Shown in pieces: positions 25,446 through 35,237 of a stretch of 64,000 bases of DNA (positions within the stretch are counted from its first letter, which is position 1; each line of letters begins with the position of its first letter). The stretch spans positions 2,972,001 through 3,036,000 of the forward strand of contig NC_014472.1 of NCBI RefSeq assembly GCF_000153165.2, in the 5' to 3' direction. The DNA comes from Maribacter sp. HTCC2170 (GTDB lineage: Bacteria; Bacteroidota; Bacteroidia; Flavobacteriales; Flavobacteriaceae). Position numbers and translations under genes: made by a program. A model generated the notes under the pieces. It was given only the letters and a program-made list of their open reading frames with translations. It was not told the DNA's origin and searched no databases.

Positions 25446-28286
25446 TTGAAAAAGAAACTATATTGTTATGTTATTATCGGGGTATTTGCCTTTTTATTGG
25501 GCGGACATCTTTGTCATTCCCAACATAAAAATACGCTTACAGTTACCTTAAATGATGATTCTAAGGAATTAAACATACAGCAAGAATTCATTTATAAGAA
25601 CACTTCTAGATACCATCTAGATATTTTGTATTTCAACGATTGGGCCCATGCCTATTCAACTAAAAATACAGGATTAGCGCAACGATTTGCCGAAGAGTTT
25701 AAAAAAAGTCTACATCTTGCCAAAGATGAAGAACGGGGCAAAACAAACATTCTAAGTGCTGTTGATGACGAATATAGAGGGCTTAATTGGGAACGAACAT
25801 CAGAGCGGGATCTTATTAAAATTGAACTCAATAAATCTCTTGCTCCAGGCAAAAGTGTACAGTTATTTATTACCTATACCGTAAAACTCCCTCCTAATAA
25901 ATATACTCCATTCGGCTACAACAATAAAAACGAATATTATTTAAAAGATTGGTATTTAACACCCGCCGTTTTTGATGGTAAGTGGCATTTATATTCCAAC
26001 AAAAACCTAGAGGATCAATACACAGATATCACTCGAACCACTGTGAACTTCATGTATCCTGAACATTTGTTTTTAACTACAAACTTTAGAAATTTAGGTA
26101 GCTCCAGTTTTCCTGGTGGTCAGCAAGCCCAATTGGAGGCCGTGCAACAAAAGAATTGTGAAATTCTTCTTAGTCCTTTTAAGAAATTCATGACCCATGT
26201 TACACCGCATATGACCATGGTCACTGATATTAACGCCACAAAATATGACCAAATTGCCCAAGGTATTTCAATCAATAAAATATCGAAGTTCATATTTGAG
26301 AAACTTGGTGAATATCCTCACTCTCAGTTATTGGTCAGTAAAAAAGATTATGATAAAAGCCCATTGTATGGATTAAATCAACTCCCTTCTTTTATTCGAC
26401 CTTATGAGGAGCAGTTTCAATTTGAAATGAAATTCCTAAAAACAGCCCTGAACAAATTCCTTGAAGAGACATTGTATCTGGATCCTAGAAAGGAACAATG
26501 GCTCAAGGATGCCATCGCGAACTATTTGATGATTGCCTATGTGGATGAATTTTATCCGGATCAAAAGTTATTGGGAAAACTATCCAAAATTTGGGGGATC
26601 CGCGGATTCAACATTGCCAAGATGGACTTCAACGAGCAATACCCATTCCTCTATATGCTCACGGCACGAAAAAACTTGGATCAAGCGCTTAGAACTCCAA
26701 ACGATTCATTGATTAAGTTCAACCAAAAAATAGCAAATAAATACAAGGCTGGTATGGGGCTATCCTATTTGGCCAGTTATATTGGAAAAGATAAGATTGA
26801 CACAAGTATAAAGACATATTATAAACACTACTCTTTGAACTCAGCCAAGGTTTTGGACTTTGAGTCAATTCTAAAGCGATCCACTGATATTGATATCGAT
26901 TGGTTTTTCAATGAATATTTATCTACAGCACGGAAAATAGATTTTAAGATTAAAAAAATTAAGAAATCTGAAGATTCTTTACAGATAACCATAAAAAATA
27001 AAGAAGGCACCAATGTCCCTATTTCTATTTTTGGTCTTAAGAAAGATTCTGTTGTTTCAAAGTATTGGTTTTCTAATATCCCCAGGGAAAAGACATTTAC
27101 TATTCCAAGAGGACAAGAGGATAGAATGGTACTTAACTATGATCACAAAATACCGGAGTTTAATCAGCGTGATAATTGGAAATCCTTGAAAGGCTTCTTT
27201 TCAGGTAACAAAAAATTGCAGTTACGTTTTTTCAAAGATGCCGAAAACCCATATTACAATCAGGTTTTTTATGTTCCGGTTCTAAATTTCAATATTTATG
27301 ATGGTTGGTCACCAGGAATGCGGATCTACAATAAAACCTTTCTTGAAAAACCCTTCGTTTATGATTTTGCGCCGTCCTATGCCATAAAAGAAAAATCGTT
27401 CGTTGGTTACGGCAAATTAAACTATCGTAAATATTTAAGCAAAAGTGGACTTTATGTGGCCAATTACGGCCTAAGAGGCTCAACAGCCCACTATCAGAAA
27501 AATTCAAGATATTCCACTATAACCCCTTCTATCGGTTTTGGGTGGAGACCAGAAAACCTAAGATCAAATAAGCGAGACTTCGTAAGTCTTCGGTACGTCA
27601 ATGTAATTAGAGATCAAGATCCAACGCTAGGAGCCATAGAGACGGATCCAGATTACAGCGTATTGAACGCAAGATTCACGCATAGAAACAATGGAATCAT
27701 CGATTATGTATCTTGGTTTGCAGACGCCCAATATAGTGGAGACTTTAGTAAGTTGACTTTTGAATTGGAATACCGAAAGCTCTTTGAAAACAATCGTCAA
27801 TTTAATTTTAGATTCTTCGCGGGTAAGTTCTTGAGTAATAAAATTGACCCAAATATCAATTTTTTTGACTTCGCTTTGGATAGACCCAATGATTATCTTT
27901 TTGACTACAATTATCTGGGAAGATCTGAGGAATCGGGTTTATATAGTCAGCAAATTATAATAGCCGAAGGTGGCTTTAAATCAAAATTGGACAATCCATT
28001 TTCCAACAATTGGATGGCCACCGTGAACACCAGCCTAAATGTTTGGCGCTGGGTTGAGTTTTATGGTGACTTTGGTTTTATGAAAAGAAAAGGAGAAAAA
28101 GAACGCCTTGTCTATGATTCAGGGGTGCGACTAAACCTGGTTACCGATTACTTTGAATTGTATTTCCCCTTATACTCCAATAATGGATGGGAAGTCTCAC
28201 AGCCTAATTACGAGGAAAAGATTAGGTTCATAGTTACACTTAGCCCTAAGACATTAACAGGACTGTTCACACGAAAGTGGTTCTAG
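25446..28286 (+). CDS. outer-membrane protein: degenerate M1-peptidase-like domain plus C-terminal beta-barrel
   Basis: 946 residues with TTG start and signal peptide (about 1-25). Residues about 30-520 follow the gluzincin M1 layout (beta domain, then helical domain, with WFFNEYLST near 480). Zinc ligands are absent: where HExxH should lie, about 20 residues before W352-LKD, the sequence is KTALN (332-336), and the third ligand position is Asp355. Residues about 600-946 are alternating amphipathic strands ending in a terminal phenylalanine (LFTRKWF), typical of an outer-membrane barrel. Thus a non-catalytic, probably binding, surface protein is inferred. No ATG is available near the signal peptide, so TTG is accepted. 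Confidence 0.78.
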   Translation: MKKKLYCYVIIGVFAFLLGGHLCHSQHKNTLTVTLNDDSKELNIQQEFIYKNTSRYHLDILYFNDWAHAYSTKNTGLAQRFAEEFKKSLHLAKDEERGKTNILSAVDDEYRGLNWERTSERDLIKIELNKSLAPGKSVQLFITYTVKLPPNKYTPFGYNNKNEYYLKDWYLTPAVFDGKWHLYSNKNLEDQYTDITRTTVNFMYPEHLFLTTNFRNLGSSSFPGGQQAQLEAVQQKNCEILLSPFKKFMTHVTPHMTMVTDINATKYDQIAQGISINKISKFIFEKLGEYPHSQLLVSKKDYDKSPLYGLNQLPSFIRPYEEQFQFEMKFLKTALNKFLEETLYLDPRKEQWLKDAIANYLMIAYVDEFYPDQKLLGKLSKIWGIRGFNIAKMDFNEQYPFLYMLTARKNLDQALRTPNDSLIKFNQKIANKYKAGMGLSYLASYIGKDKIDTSIKTYYKHYSLNSAKVLDFESILKRSTDIDIDWFFNEYLSTARKIDFKIKKIKKSEDSLQITIKNKEGTNVPISIFGLKKDSVVSKYWFSNIPREKTFTIPRGQEDRMVLNYDHKIPEFNQRDNWKSLKGFFSGNKKLQLRFFKDAENPYYNQVFYVPVLNFNIYDGWSPGMRIYNKTFLEKPFVYDFAPSYAIKEKSFVGYGKLNYRKYLSKSGLYVANYGLRGSTAHYQKNSRYSTITPSIGFGWRPENLRSNKRDFVSLRYVNVIRDQDPTLGAIETDPDYSVLNARFTHRNNGIIDYVSWFADAQYSGDFSKLTFELEYRKLFENNRQFNFRFFAGKFLSNKIDPNINFFDFALDRPNDYLFDYNYLGRSEESGLYSQQIIIAEGGFKSKLDNPFSNNWMATVNTSLNVWRWVEFYGDFGFMKRKGEKERLVYDSGVRLNLVTDYFELYFPLYSNNGWEVSQPNYEEKIRFIVTLSPKTLTGLFTRKWF

Positions 28287-28292
28287 CGCATT

Positions 28293-28330
28293 GAAATATT
28301 CTCAACAAAAAGGGTGATATTTCTTTTTTT
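28293..28330 (+). terminator. weak terminator-like hairpin
   Basis: GAAATAT and ATATTTC (28293-28299, 28317-28323) can pair around a 17-nt loop and are followed by seven T. The stem is AT-only, so the call is weak, but the place is right, just after the barrel gene stop at 28286. Confidence 0.3.
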
Positions 28331-28397
28331 AATGAAATATTATAGCCTTATTAACGAAATATTTAACAATAATTAAATATTTTAACCATTTTCTGCA

Positions 28398-28428
28398 TTG
28401 TAAAATCCACTACTGTTTGGTACTTTTG
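28398..28428 (+). promoter_or_regulatory. promoter of the 2-oxoacid dehydrogenase E1 gene
   Basis: TTG at 28398-28400, a 20-bp spacer and TACTTTTG at 28421-28428 form a strong Bacteroidota promoter about 20 bp before ATG 28449. Confidence 0.65.
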
Positions 28429-28448
28429 TAAAAACCAAACGACACTCA

Positions 28449-30860
28449 ATGGACATATCCCCAAGAACCAGTACAGACATTTCTTTTGAGGATTTTAGGA
28501 AACAGATTCTACATGACTATGAGATTGCAATACTAAGTAGAACTTGCAGCCTAATGGGCCGAAAAGAAGTGCTTACAGGGAAGGCCAAATTTGGTATTTT
28601 CGGTGATGGTAAAGAACTTCCTCAGTTGGCTATGGCCAAGTCCTTTAGAGATGGAGATTTCAGAAGTGGATATTATAGGGATCAAACCTTCATGATGGCC
28701 CTAGGTTTTTTAAGTCCAAAGGAATTTTTTCATGGATTATATGCGACCGCTGATTTGGAAAAAGAGCCAATGAGCGGTGGTAGACAAATGGGCGGGCATT
28801 TTATAACGTATAGCCTTAACGAAGATGGCTCATGGAAAGATCTAACAAAACAAAAGAACAGTAGTGCCGATATTTCATGTACAGCTGGTCAAATGCCGCG
28901 ATTATTGGGTTTGGCACAAGCATCAAAAGTATATAGAAACTTACCAGACTTAAGTTCTGATAAATTCTCAAATAAAGGTAATGAAGTTGCTTGGGGTACG
29001 ATTGGTAATGCGAGCACAAGTGAAGGACTGTTTTTAGAAACCATAAACGCTGGAGGTGTTCTTCAAGTACCAATGGTAGTTAGTGTCTGGGATGATGAAT
29101 ATGGCATTTCTGTACCTGCAAAATATCACACGACGAAAGAAGATATCTCAAAAATGCTCAGCGGTTTTCAGCGAGATGAGAACCATGATGGGTATGAAAT
29201 CTTGAAAGTTAAAGGCTGGGATTATACAGCGCTGATGCATGTATATGAAAATGCTTCTGATATTGCAAGGGACAAACATATTCCCGTGTTAATTCACGTA
29301 ACAGAACTTACCCAACCCCAAGGTCATTCATCATCTGGTTCTCATGAACGATACAAAAGTCAAGAACGTTTACAGTGGGAACGTGAAAATGATTGTAATG
29401 TGCGCTTCAGGGAATGGATATTGGATTCTGGTATTTCAACTGAAGATGAGCTCATACAGTTAGAACGTGATGTAAGAATAAAGGTTAGAACCGCTAAAAA
29501 AGAAGCGTGGGCAGAGTTTTTAAGAGAGCATAAAGTCATGAAAAAAACTTTAATTGGCCTCTTGAACAACGTTGCCACTAAAAGTGCCAACAAGCGGTTT
29601 ATCGCCAAGCTTAAAAATGACCTTATTGCAATAGAAGAACCGGTCAAGAAGGATTTGGCGGTTATTTCCCGTAAGGCCTTGAGATACGTTATAGGGGAAG
29701 ATTCAAACGAAAAAACTGCGTTAATAAATTGGGTGAACCAATTTTTGGATAATATGAAACCTAAGTTCAGCCGGCATTTATATAGTGAAAATCCGACGAA
29801 GGCAACTAATATTCAAGAGGTAAAACCAACATTCAATAAAGAGACTGAAGAGGTTGACGGTCGTATTATTCTAAGGGACAATTTCGATAAACTATTTGAA
29901 GCTTATCCTGAAGCATTGGTCTTTGGAGAGGATAGCGGTAATATTGGTGACGTTAACCAAGGTCTTGAAGGACTTCAAAGTAAGTATGGAGAAATACGTG
30001 TTGCAGATACCGGTATTCGGGAAGCTACTATTATTGGTCAAGGTATAGGGATGGCTCTTCGAGGTTTACGCCCTATAGCCGAGATTCAATATCTTGATTA
30101 TATTTTCTACGCAATGGCCCCGTTGACCGATGATTTAGCCACTATGCGCTATAGAACTTTTGGTAAACAAAAGGCACCTTTGATAGTTAGAACAAGGGGG
30201 CATAGACTTGAAGGTATTTGGCATTCAGGCTCTCAAATGGGAGGACTTATTCATCTTTTGAGGGGTATGTATATTTTAGCCCCTAGAAACATGACGCAAG
30301 CCGCTGGTTTTTACAATACTTTAATGAAAAGTGATGAACCGGCCTTGGTCATAGAAAGTTTAAACGGCTATCGTCTTAAAGAAAAAAAACCTGAAAACCT
30401 AGGTGAATTCTGTACACCTATAGGGGTAGTTGAAACCTTAAAAAAAGGCTCTGATATTACGTTAGTTTCATATGGCTCTACTTTGAGAATTGTCTTACGT
30501 GTGGCTAAAGAGTTGATAGAAGTTGGTATTGATGCTGAAGTCATCGATGCACAGACCCTCCTGCCTTTTGATATTAATAATGACACTTTAAAAAGTATAG
30601 AAAAAACAAATAGATTGTTGGTGATTGATGAAGATGTTCCAGGTGGATGTTCAGCTTACTTGATAAATGAAATTGTAGAAAACCAAGGCGCTTATAAATA
30701 TTTGGACAGTGCTCCTTATACACTTACAGGCAAAGCCCATAGACCTGCCTATGGCACTGATGGTGATTATTTTTCTAAACCCAATGCGGAGGACATTTTT
30801 GAGAAAGTCTATGAAATTATGAATGAGGTCAACCCAATTGATTATCCAAAACTACGATAA
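28449..30860 (+). CDS. 2-oxoacid dehydrogenase E1, alpha and beta subunits fused
   Basis: 803 residues. The first 450 form the alpha part: thiamine diphosphate site in GNASTSEGLFLE (about 184), active-site region GGRQMGGHF, and SVWDDEYGISVPAKYHT. From about 475 the beta part follows, with FGEDSGNIGDVNQG, ADTGIREATIIGQG and RTRGHRLEGIWHSG. The fused form is common in Bacteroidota and is usually assigned to the branched-chain 2-oxoacid dehydrogenase complex, decarboxylating 2-oxoisovalerate-type substrates before E2. No E2 or E3 gene is adjacent. Pyruvate as substrate cannot be excluded from sequence alone. Confidence 0.9.
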   Translation: MDISPRTSTDISFEDFRKQILHDYEIAILSRTCSLMGRKEVLTGKAKFGIFGDGKELPQLAMAKSFRDGDFRSGYYRDQTFMMALGFLSPKEFFHGLYATADLEKEPMSGGRQMGGHFITYSLNEDGSWKDLTKQKNSSADISCTAGQMPRLLGLAQASKVYRNLPDLSSDKFSNKGNEVAWGTIGNASTSEGLFLETINAGGVLQVPMVVSVWDDEYGISVPAKYHTTKEDISKMLSGFQRDENHDGYEILKVKGWDYTALMHVYENASDIARDKHIPVLIHVTELTQPQGHSSSGSHERYKSQERLQWERENDCNVRFREWILDSGISTEDELIQLERDVRIKVRTAKKEAWAEFLREHKVMKKTLIGLLNNVATKSANKRFIAKLKNDLIAIEEPVKKDLAVISRKALRYVIGEDSNEKTALINWVNQFLDNMKPKFSRHLYSENPTKATNIQEVKPTFNKETEEVDGRIILRDNFDKLFEAYPEALVFGEDSGNIGDVNQGLEGLQSKYGEIRVADTGIREATIIGQGIGMALRGLRPIAEIQYLDYIFYAMAPLTDDLATMRYRTFGKQKAPLIVRTRGHRLEGIWHSGSQMGGLIHLLRGMYILAPRNMTQAAGFYNTLMKSDEPALVIESLNGYRLKEKKPENLGEFCTPIGVVETLKKGSDITLVSYGSTLRIVLRVAKELIEVGIDAEVIDAQTLLPFDINNDTLKSIEKTNRLLVIDEDVPGGCSAYLINEIVENQGAYKYLDSAPYTLTGKAHRPAYGTDGDYFSKPNAEDIFEKVYEIMNEVNPIDYPKLR

Positions 30861-30883
30861 CCGGAATATCCTCGTAAGCATAA

Positions 30884-30917
30884 AAAAGCCTCGCTAATTA
30901 GCGAGGCTTTTCTTTTT
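30884..30917. terminator. bidirectional intrinsic terminator
   Basis: GCCTCGCTAATTAGCGAGGC is a perfect palindrome flanked by A-rich and T-rich runs on both sides. It lies between the convergent E1 and M16 genes and can stop transcription from both. Confidence 0.9.
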
Positions 30918-33698
30918 TTAATTCTTTATTTCCTTTTTCGGTTCTTCAATTGCCGGTTCAAGCGGATTTCCATCGGCATCTATTTCAATAATATTATCAA
31001 AACCAAGCTCATCCAATTTGCTAGCGATTTTGGCCCTATCCCCTACCATAAACCAATTAACAGCATCAGGTTTAACCACAGTTTTACTAACTTTCTTAAT
31101 ATCACTGATTGATAGGTTGCGGACATTCTCATCATATTTTTGATAATAATCATCTGGAAGATTAAAACGCACAAGATTTGAAACAGAACTATTTACTGCG
31201 CTGTTTGTTTCCCATTGTCCTGGCAGTTTTAATACTTGATTGGTCTTTACCTTATCCAATTCTTCTTTCGTGGCGGGGTTGCTTGAAACAAACTCTGCTA
31301 TTTCTTTTCGTATCTCTGTTACCGATTCAGATGATTTATCTGTTTGGACAGGAGCGTATACGATAAACGGACGTTCTTCCTTAGCTCCCAAAACTAAACC
31401 TCCAGCTCCATAAGACCAATGCTTGTCTTCCCTCAAATTCATATTTATTCTTGAAGTAAACTCTCCTCCAAGAATATTTACCATTTGTTCTAAGGCAATT
31501 TCGGGCAAATCACCATATTTAGCCGTTAAATGTCCAGCTATTATCACAGATTGTAAAGATTCTGGTCTATCAATTAAATACAGGGTGTTTTTAGCATTTG
31601 TTTTAGGGGCAGAGAAGGCAATTTCAGGAACATTACCTTTTTTCCATTTCCCTAATTTCTTTTGGAGCTTTGATTTTAATTCGGACATTTCTACATCACC
31701 GGTAACGACGATAGTCGCATTATTGGGTTTCATCCAAGAATCATAAAACTTAACCACATCCTCTCTTGAAAGTTCTTGCACCGTGTTCTCATAACCGCTG
31801 CCGGTATAGGGATTACTGTACGGGTGTCCTTCACCATATAAAAACTTGTTCATTACTCGAAGGCCCATAGAGAATGGTTGTGACTTTTCTTTCTTGATGG
31901 TATTTATTTGTTCTGTTTTAAGCCTGTCAAATTCTTTCTGTGGAAAGGCTGGATTAAGAATAACTTCCGCAAATAAATCCATACTGGCATCCAAGCTTGG
32001 CTTCAAGGTATTCATATAAACAGTAGAATTATCTGGATTGGAAAAGGTGCTTATACTGGCTCCTAAAAGTTGTAATTGTTCATTAATTTCCAAGGAGGTC
32101 AAATCCTTTGTGCCTTCATCAAGAAGATTCATTGACAAAGCGGCTGTACCTGGACTGGCCAAATGGTCAGTTTTGTAACCTGCATCAACCATTAAACGCA
32201 TTACCACAGTAGACACGCCTTTTCTTTTGGCTAAAACAATGTTTAATCCGTTTTTTAACTTTTCTCTTTCTATGTCCGGAAATTTGGACGTTTTGGGCGT
32301 TCCAAGTTCTGGTAATTTGGAACGGTCAACTGTAGACTTCTCAACACTATACTCTGGAAAAGGGTTACATACCAATGTGTGCTTTCCACCTGTCAACCAT
32401 TTTTGGGCCGTAGCCTTTAAATCATCAATCGTAGCATCTTCTACGTATTTTAATTGTGTTTTAAAATATGATGCATTTTCATGATACGTTTCATTTGAAG
32501 CCAAAATATCAGAAACACCGCCAAAACCTCCAATGCGCTCCAAACCTTTTATAAAACTTGAAAAATAAGCCGCTTTCACCCTTTTTAACTCTGCTTCAGT
32601 AGGTCCCTCACTGATAAGTTTATCAATCTCTGACTGAAGTTGCATTTTAACTTTTTCTGCGTCAACACCTGGCTTTACATTAGCCCAAGTAACAAAGTTA
32701 CTTGCTATCTCACTAGAAGCTTGGAAAGAAACCACTGAGCTGGCGGTTTGATCCTCATAAACCAATTTTTTGTATAACCTAGAATTCTTACCACTTGTCA
32801 AGATCGAAGAAATCAAATCAAAATGAATGTCTTCCTTATGACCAAATTGCGGTGTGTTCCAAGCAAATAATATTCTAGTCTCTGGCACTCTATCCTGATA
32901 TACCTGATAAGTGTCACCGTTGTGCACGGGGATGTTCACCTCTTGCCTTTCAATCGTTGGCCCTGCAGGTATATCACCAAAGTAGTTCAAAACTTTCTTA
33001 TAAACTTCTTGTGGATCAATATCACCTGCAACAGCAACAACGGCATTTGCTGCCCCGTAATAGGCTTTAAACCACTCATGAACATCCTCTAAAGAAGCGG
33101 CGTTCAAATCTTCCATCTCGCCAATAACAGTCCATGAATATGGATGTCCTTTTGGATACATAGCTTTTGTCAATAAATCCCATTGTTTACCGTATGGCTG
33201 ATTTTCACCTTGACGCTTTTCATTTTGTACTACACCTCGCTGTTCATCCAGCAATTCTTGATCAACTGCTCCCAACAAATGACCCATTCGATCAGATTCT
33301 AAAAATAGCACCTGATCCAGTGCGGAAATAGGCACGTTTTGAAAATAATTTGTTCTATCAGTATTGGTTGTTCCATTTAAATCGGTGCCCCCGATTCGTT
33401 CTAAAGCCTGAAAATAATCGTCATTGAAATTCTCGCTCCCGTTGAACATCAAATGTTCAAATAAGTGAGCGAAACCGCTTTTTCCCAGCTTCTCGTTCTT
33501 TGATCCAACATGATACCAGACGTTTACAGCTGCAATTGGTGCCTTATGATCTTCATGAACCAACAACGTCAGTCCGTTTGGTAAGACAAATCGTTCGTAC
33601 GGAATGTCTATTTGGTCTGCCTTAAACTCAAAGCTTTGAGCTATCTGGCTTTGGGTGATAAAAAGAAATCCTAGTAAGAGAAATACAATTTTTTTCAT
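30918..33698 (-). CDS. M16-family (pitrilysin/insulinase-like) zinc peptidase, two-domain
   Basis: 926 residues, signal peptide about 1-21. The inverted zinc motif H78-LF-E81-H82 in AHLFEHLMF is intact, with the third ligand expected in the EQRGVVQNEKR region about 75 residues later. The second half (from about 480) repeats the M16 fold without the motif, as usual for the structural half. Exported to the periplasm or surface. These enzymes degrade small peptides in a closed chamber. A glutamate/lysine-rich tail ends the protein. It converges on the E1 gene at a shared terminator. Confidence 0.92.
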   Translation of the reverse strand: MKKIVFLLLGFLFITQSQIAQSFEFKADQIDIPYERFVLPNGLTLLVHEDHKAPIAAVNVWYHVGSKNEKLGKSGFAHLFEHLMFNGSENFNDDYFQALERIGGTDLNGTTNTDRTNYFQNVPISALDQVLFLESDRMGHLLGAVDQELLDEQRGVVQNEKRQGENQPYGKQWDLLTKAMYPKGHPYSWTVIGEMEDLNAASLEDVHEWFKAYYGAANAVVAVAGDIDPQEVYKKVLNYFGDIPAGPTIERQEVNIPVHNGDTYQVYQDRVPETRILFAWNTPQFGHKEDIHFDLISSILTSGKNSRLYKKLVYEDQTASSVVSFQASSEIASNFVTWANVKPGVDAEKVKMQLQSEIDKLISEGPTEAELKRVKAAYFSSFIKGLERIGGFGGVSDILASNETYHENASYFKTQLKYVEDATIDDLKATAQKWLTGGKHTLVCNPFPEYSVEKSTVDRSKLPELGTPKTSKFPDIEREKLKNGLNIVLAKRKGVSTVVMRLMVDAGYKTDHLASPGTAALSMNLLDEGTKDLTSLEINEQLQLLGASISTFSNPDNSTVYMNTLKPSLDASMDLFAEVILNPAFPQKEFDRLKTEQINTIKKEKSQPFSMGLRVMNKFLYGEGHPYSNPYTGSGYENTVQELSREDVVKFYDSWMKPNNATIVVTGDVEMSELKSKLQKKLGKWKKGNVPEIAFSAPKTNAKNTLYLIDRPESLQSVIIAGHLTAKYGDLPEIALEQMVNILGGEFTSRINMNLREDKHWSYGAGGLVLGAKEERPFIVYAPVQTDKSSESVTEIRKEIAEFVSSNPATKEELDKVKTNQVLKLPGQWETNSAVNSSVSNLVRFNLPDDYYQKYDENVRNLSISDIKKVSKTVVKPDAVNWFMVGDRAKIASKLDELGFDNIIEIDADGNPLEPAIEEPKKEIKN

Positions 33699-33831
33699 GA
33701 TTGATGATTTATTTAGATTAATGAAAATTAAGATATTAAATATAGTACTTACTAGAATTTATATCAACTTTCAGCCAATTTTTTGGTTAATTAAAAATTT
33801 GGTATTTTTAGTTGCTTCAAATTTTACTAGA

Positions 33832-34209
33832 ATGAAAAATAACCTACAAACTAATATTGGTTTGGCACTATTGAGAATTGTGCCATCGGCAATGCTATTA
33901 ACACATGGCCTTCCAAAATTTCAAAAATTAATAAGTGGTAATATAGAATTTGGTGACCCTATTGGTTTAGGGCCCGCGCCATCTTTATTTTTAGCTGTGC
34001 TCGGCGAATTTGTCTGTCCAATATTAATAATTATTGGATTTAAAACGAGATGGATGGCTGTTCCACCTGCCATTACAATGCTAGTGGCTGGTTTCATAGT
34101 CCACTCTGCGGATCCTTTTGGCACTAAAGAAAAAGCCTTAATGTTTTTGGCCATTTTTGTTGTGATAATTTTATTGGGTCCCGGAAAATTCAGTATTGAT
34201 AAGAAATAA
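33832..34209 (+). CDS. DoxX-family membrane protein
   Basis: 125 residues with four hydrophobic helices. The N-terminal LLRIVPSAMLLTHGLPKF and central LAVLGEFVCPILIIIGFKTR are typical of DoxX. A longer frame from 33655 has no family-like N-terminus and runs back over the M16 promoter region, so ATG 33832 is used. DoxX proteins occur in respiratory and redox complexes, but no partner is visible here. The stop codon abuts the stop of holA on the other strand with no gap. Confidence 0.87.
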   Translation: MKNNLQTNIGLALLRIVPSAMLLTHGLPKFQKLISGNIEFGDPIGLGPAPSLFLAVLGEFVCPILIIIGFKTRWMAVPPAITMLVAGFIVHSADPFGTKEKALMFLAIFVVIILLGPGKFSIDKK

Positions 34210-35211
34210 TTAGAAAATCTTCGCTAGCAGCTCCTTTAAAAGATCTGATTGCGGAACACCCGCAGCTCCTACCCCTTTGCCTTTCAAATCCATTTCTCTT
34301 AAATGGGAAACAATGGTACTTACTTTCTTCATTGGATAGTTTTTTGCAGCGACTTGGTACTCACCCACGAAATAAGGGTTTATCCTTAAAGCACTAGCTA
34401 CATTTTTTGGTGAGTGGTCATTTAAACCATGATACTGCAACAACTGTGAAAAAAAACTATGAAGCAGGGTAATTGTAAGTACAAACGGATTGTCTTTTGG
34501 GTTTTGAGCGAAGTAGTTGATTATTTTAGTGGCCTTTAATATATTTCTTTCCCCGATCGCCTTCTTAAGTTCAAAATTATTGTAATCCTTACTTATGCCA
34601 ATATGTTCCTCAATATCTGCTGGAGTTATTTGACTACCTTTTTGCAATACCAAGGTCAGTTTATCCAATTCTTTACTGATTCGACTTAAATCAGTTCCCA
34701 AATACTCTACTAAAAGAGTGGCAGCCTTATGTGAAATACTATAATCCTTACCATGAAGAACTTTTCTCAACCATTCAGACACTTGATTCTCATAGAGCTT
34801 TTTGCTCTCGAACAGAACTCCGGATTTGTTGATTGTTTTATATAATTTTTTTCGTTTATCAAGCTTTTTATACTTGTAGCAAAACACTAATACGGTAGTA
34901 GGTTGAGGCTTTTCAGCATAGCTCACCAATTGTTCTATTGTTCGCGAGAGCTCTTGTGCTTCCTTAATAATGACCACTTGTCGTTCGGCCATCATGGGGT
35001 AACGCTTGGCGTTACTAACAATATCATCAATGGTAGCTTCTTTACCATAAAGCACCATTTGGTTAAACCCTCTCTCTTCCTCGGTTAGCACATTCTTTTC
35101 AATAAACTCGGCAATTCGATCAATATAATATGGCTCTTCTCCATGTAAGAAATATATCGGTTTTATATTTCCTTTTTTAATATTGGCGACTATTTGTTTT
35201 ACTTCATCCAT
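34210..35211 (-). CDS. holA: DNA polymerase III delta subunit
   Basis: 333 residues, the usual length for HolA, the clamp-loader subunit that opens the sliding clamp. The start (IKPIYFLHGEEPYYIDRIAEFIE) is the typical degenerate AAA+ N-terminus without a Walker A lysine. The ERQVVIIKEAQEL block, YLGTDLSRISKELDKL and the C-terminal DLLKELLAKIF helix are also characteristic. It is divergent from a HsdR_N-type gene with 26 bp between start codons; CAAATTTG at 35226-35233 is a small palindrome in that gap. Confidence 0.93.
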   Translation of the reverse strand: MDEVKQIVANIKKGNIKPIYFLHGEEPYYIDRIAEFIEKNVLTEEERGFNQMVLYGKEATIDDIVSNAKRYPMMAERQVVIIKEAQELSRTIEQLVSYAEKPQPTTVLVFCYKYKKLDKRKKLYKTINKSGVLFESKKLYENQVSEWLRKVLHGKDYSISHKAATLLVEYLGTDLSRISKELDKLTLVLQKGSQITPADIEEHIGISKDYNNFELKKAIGERNILKATKIINYFAQNPKDNPFVLTITLLHSFFSQLLQYHGLNDHSPKNVASALRINPYFVGEYQVAAKNYPMKKVSTIVSHLREMDLKGKGVGAAGVPQSDLLKELLAKIF

Positions 35212-35237
35212 CCAAAAAAAATCATCAAATTTGCAGT

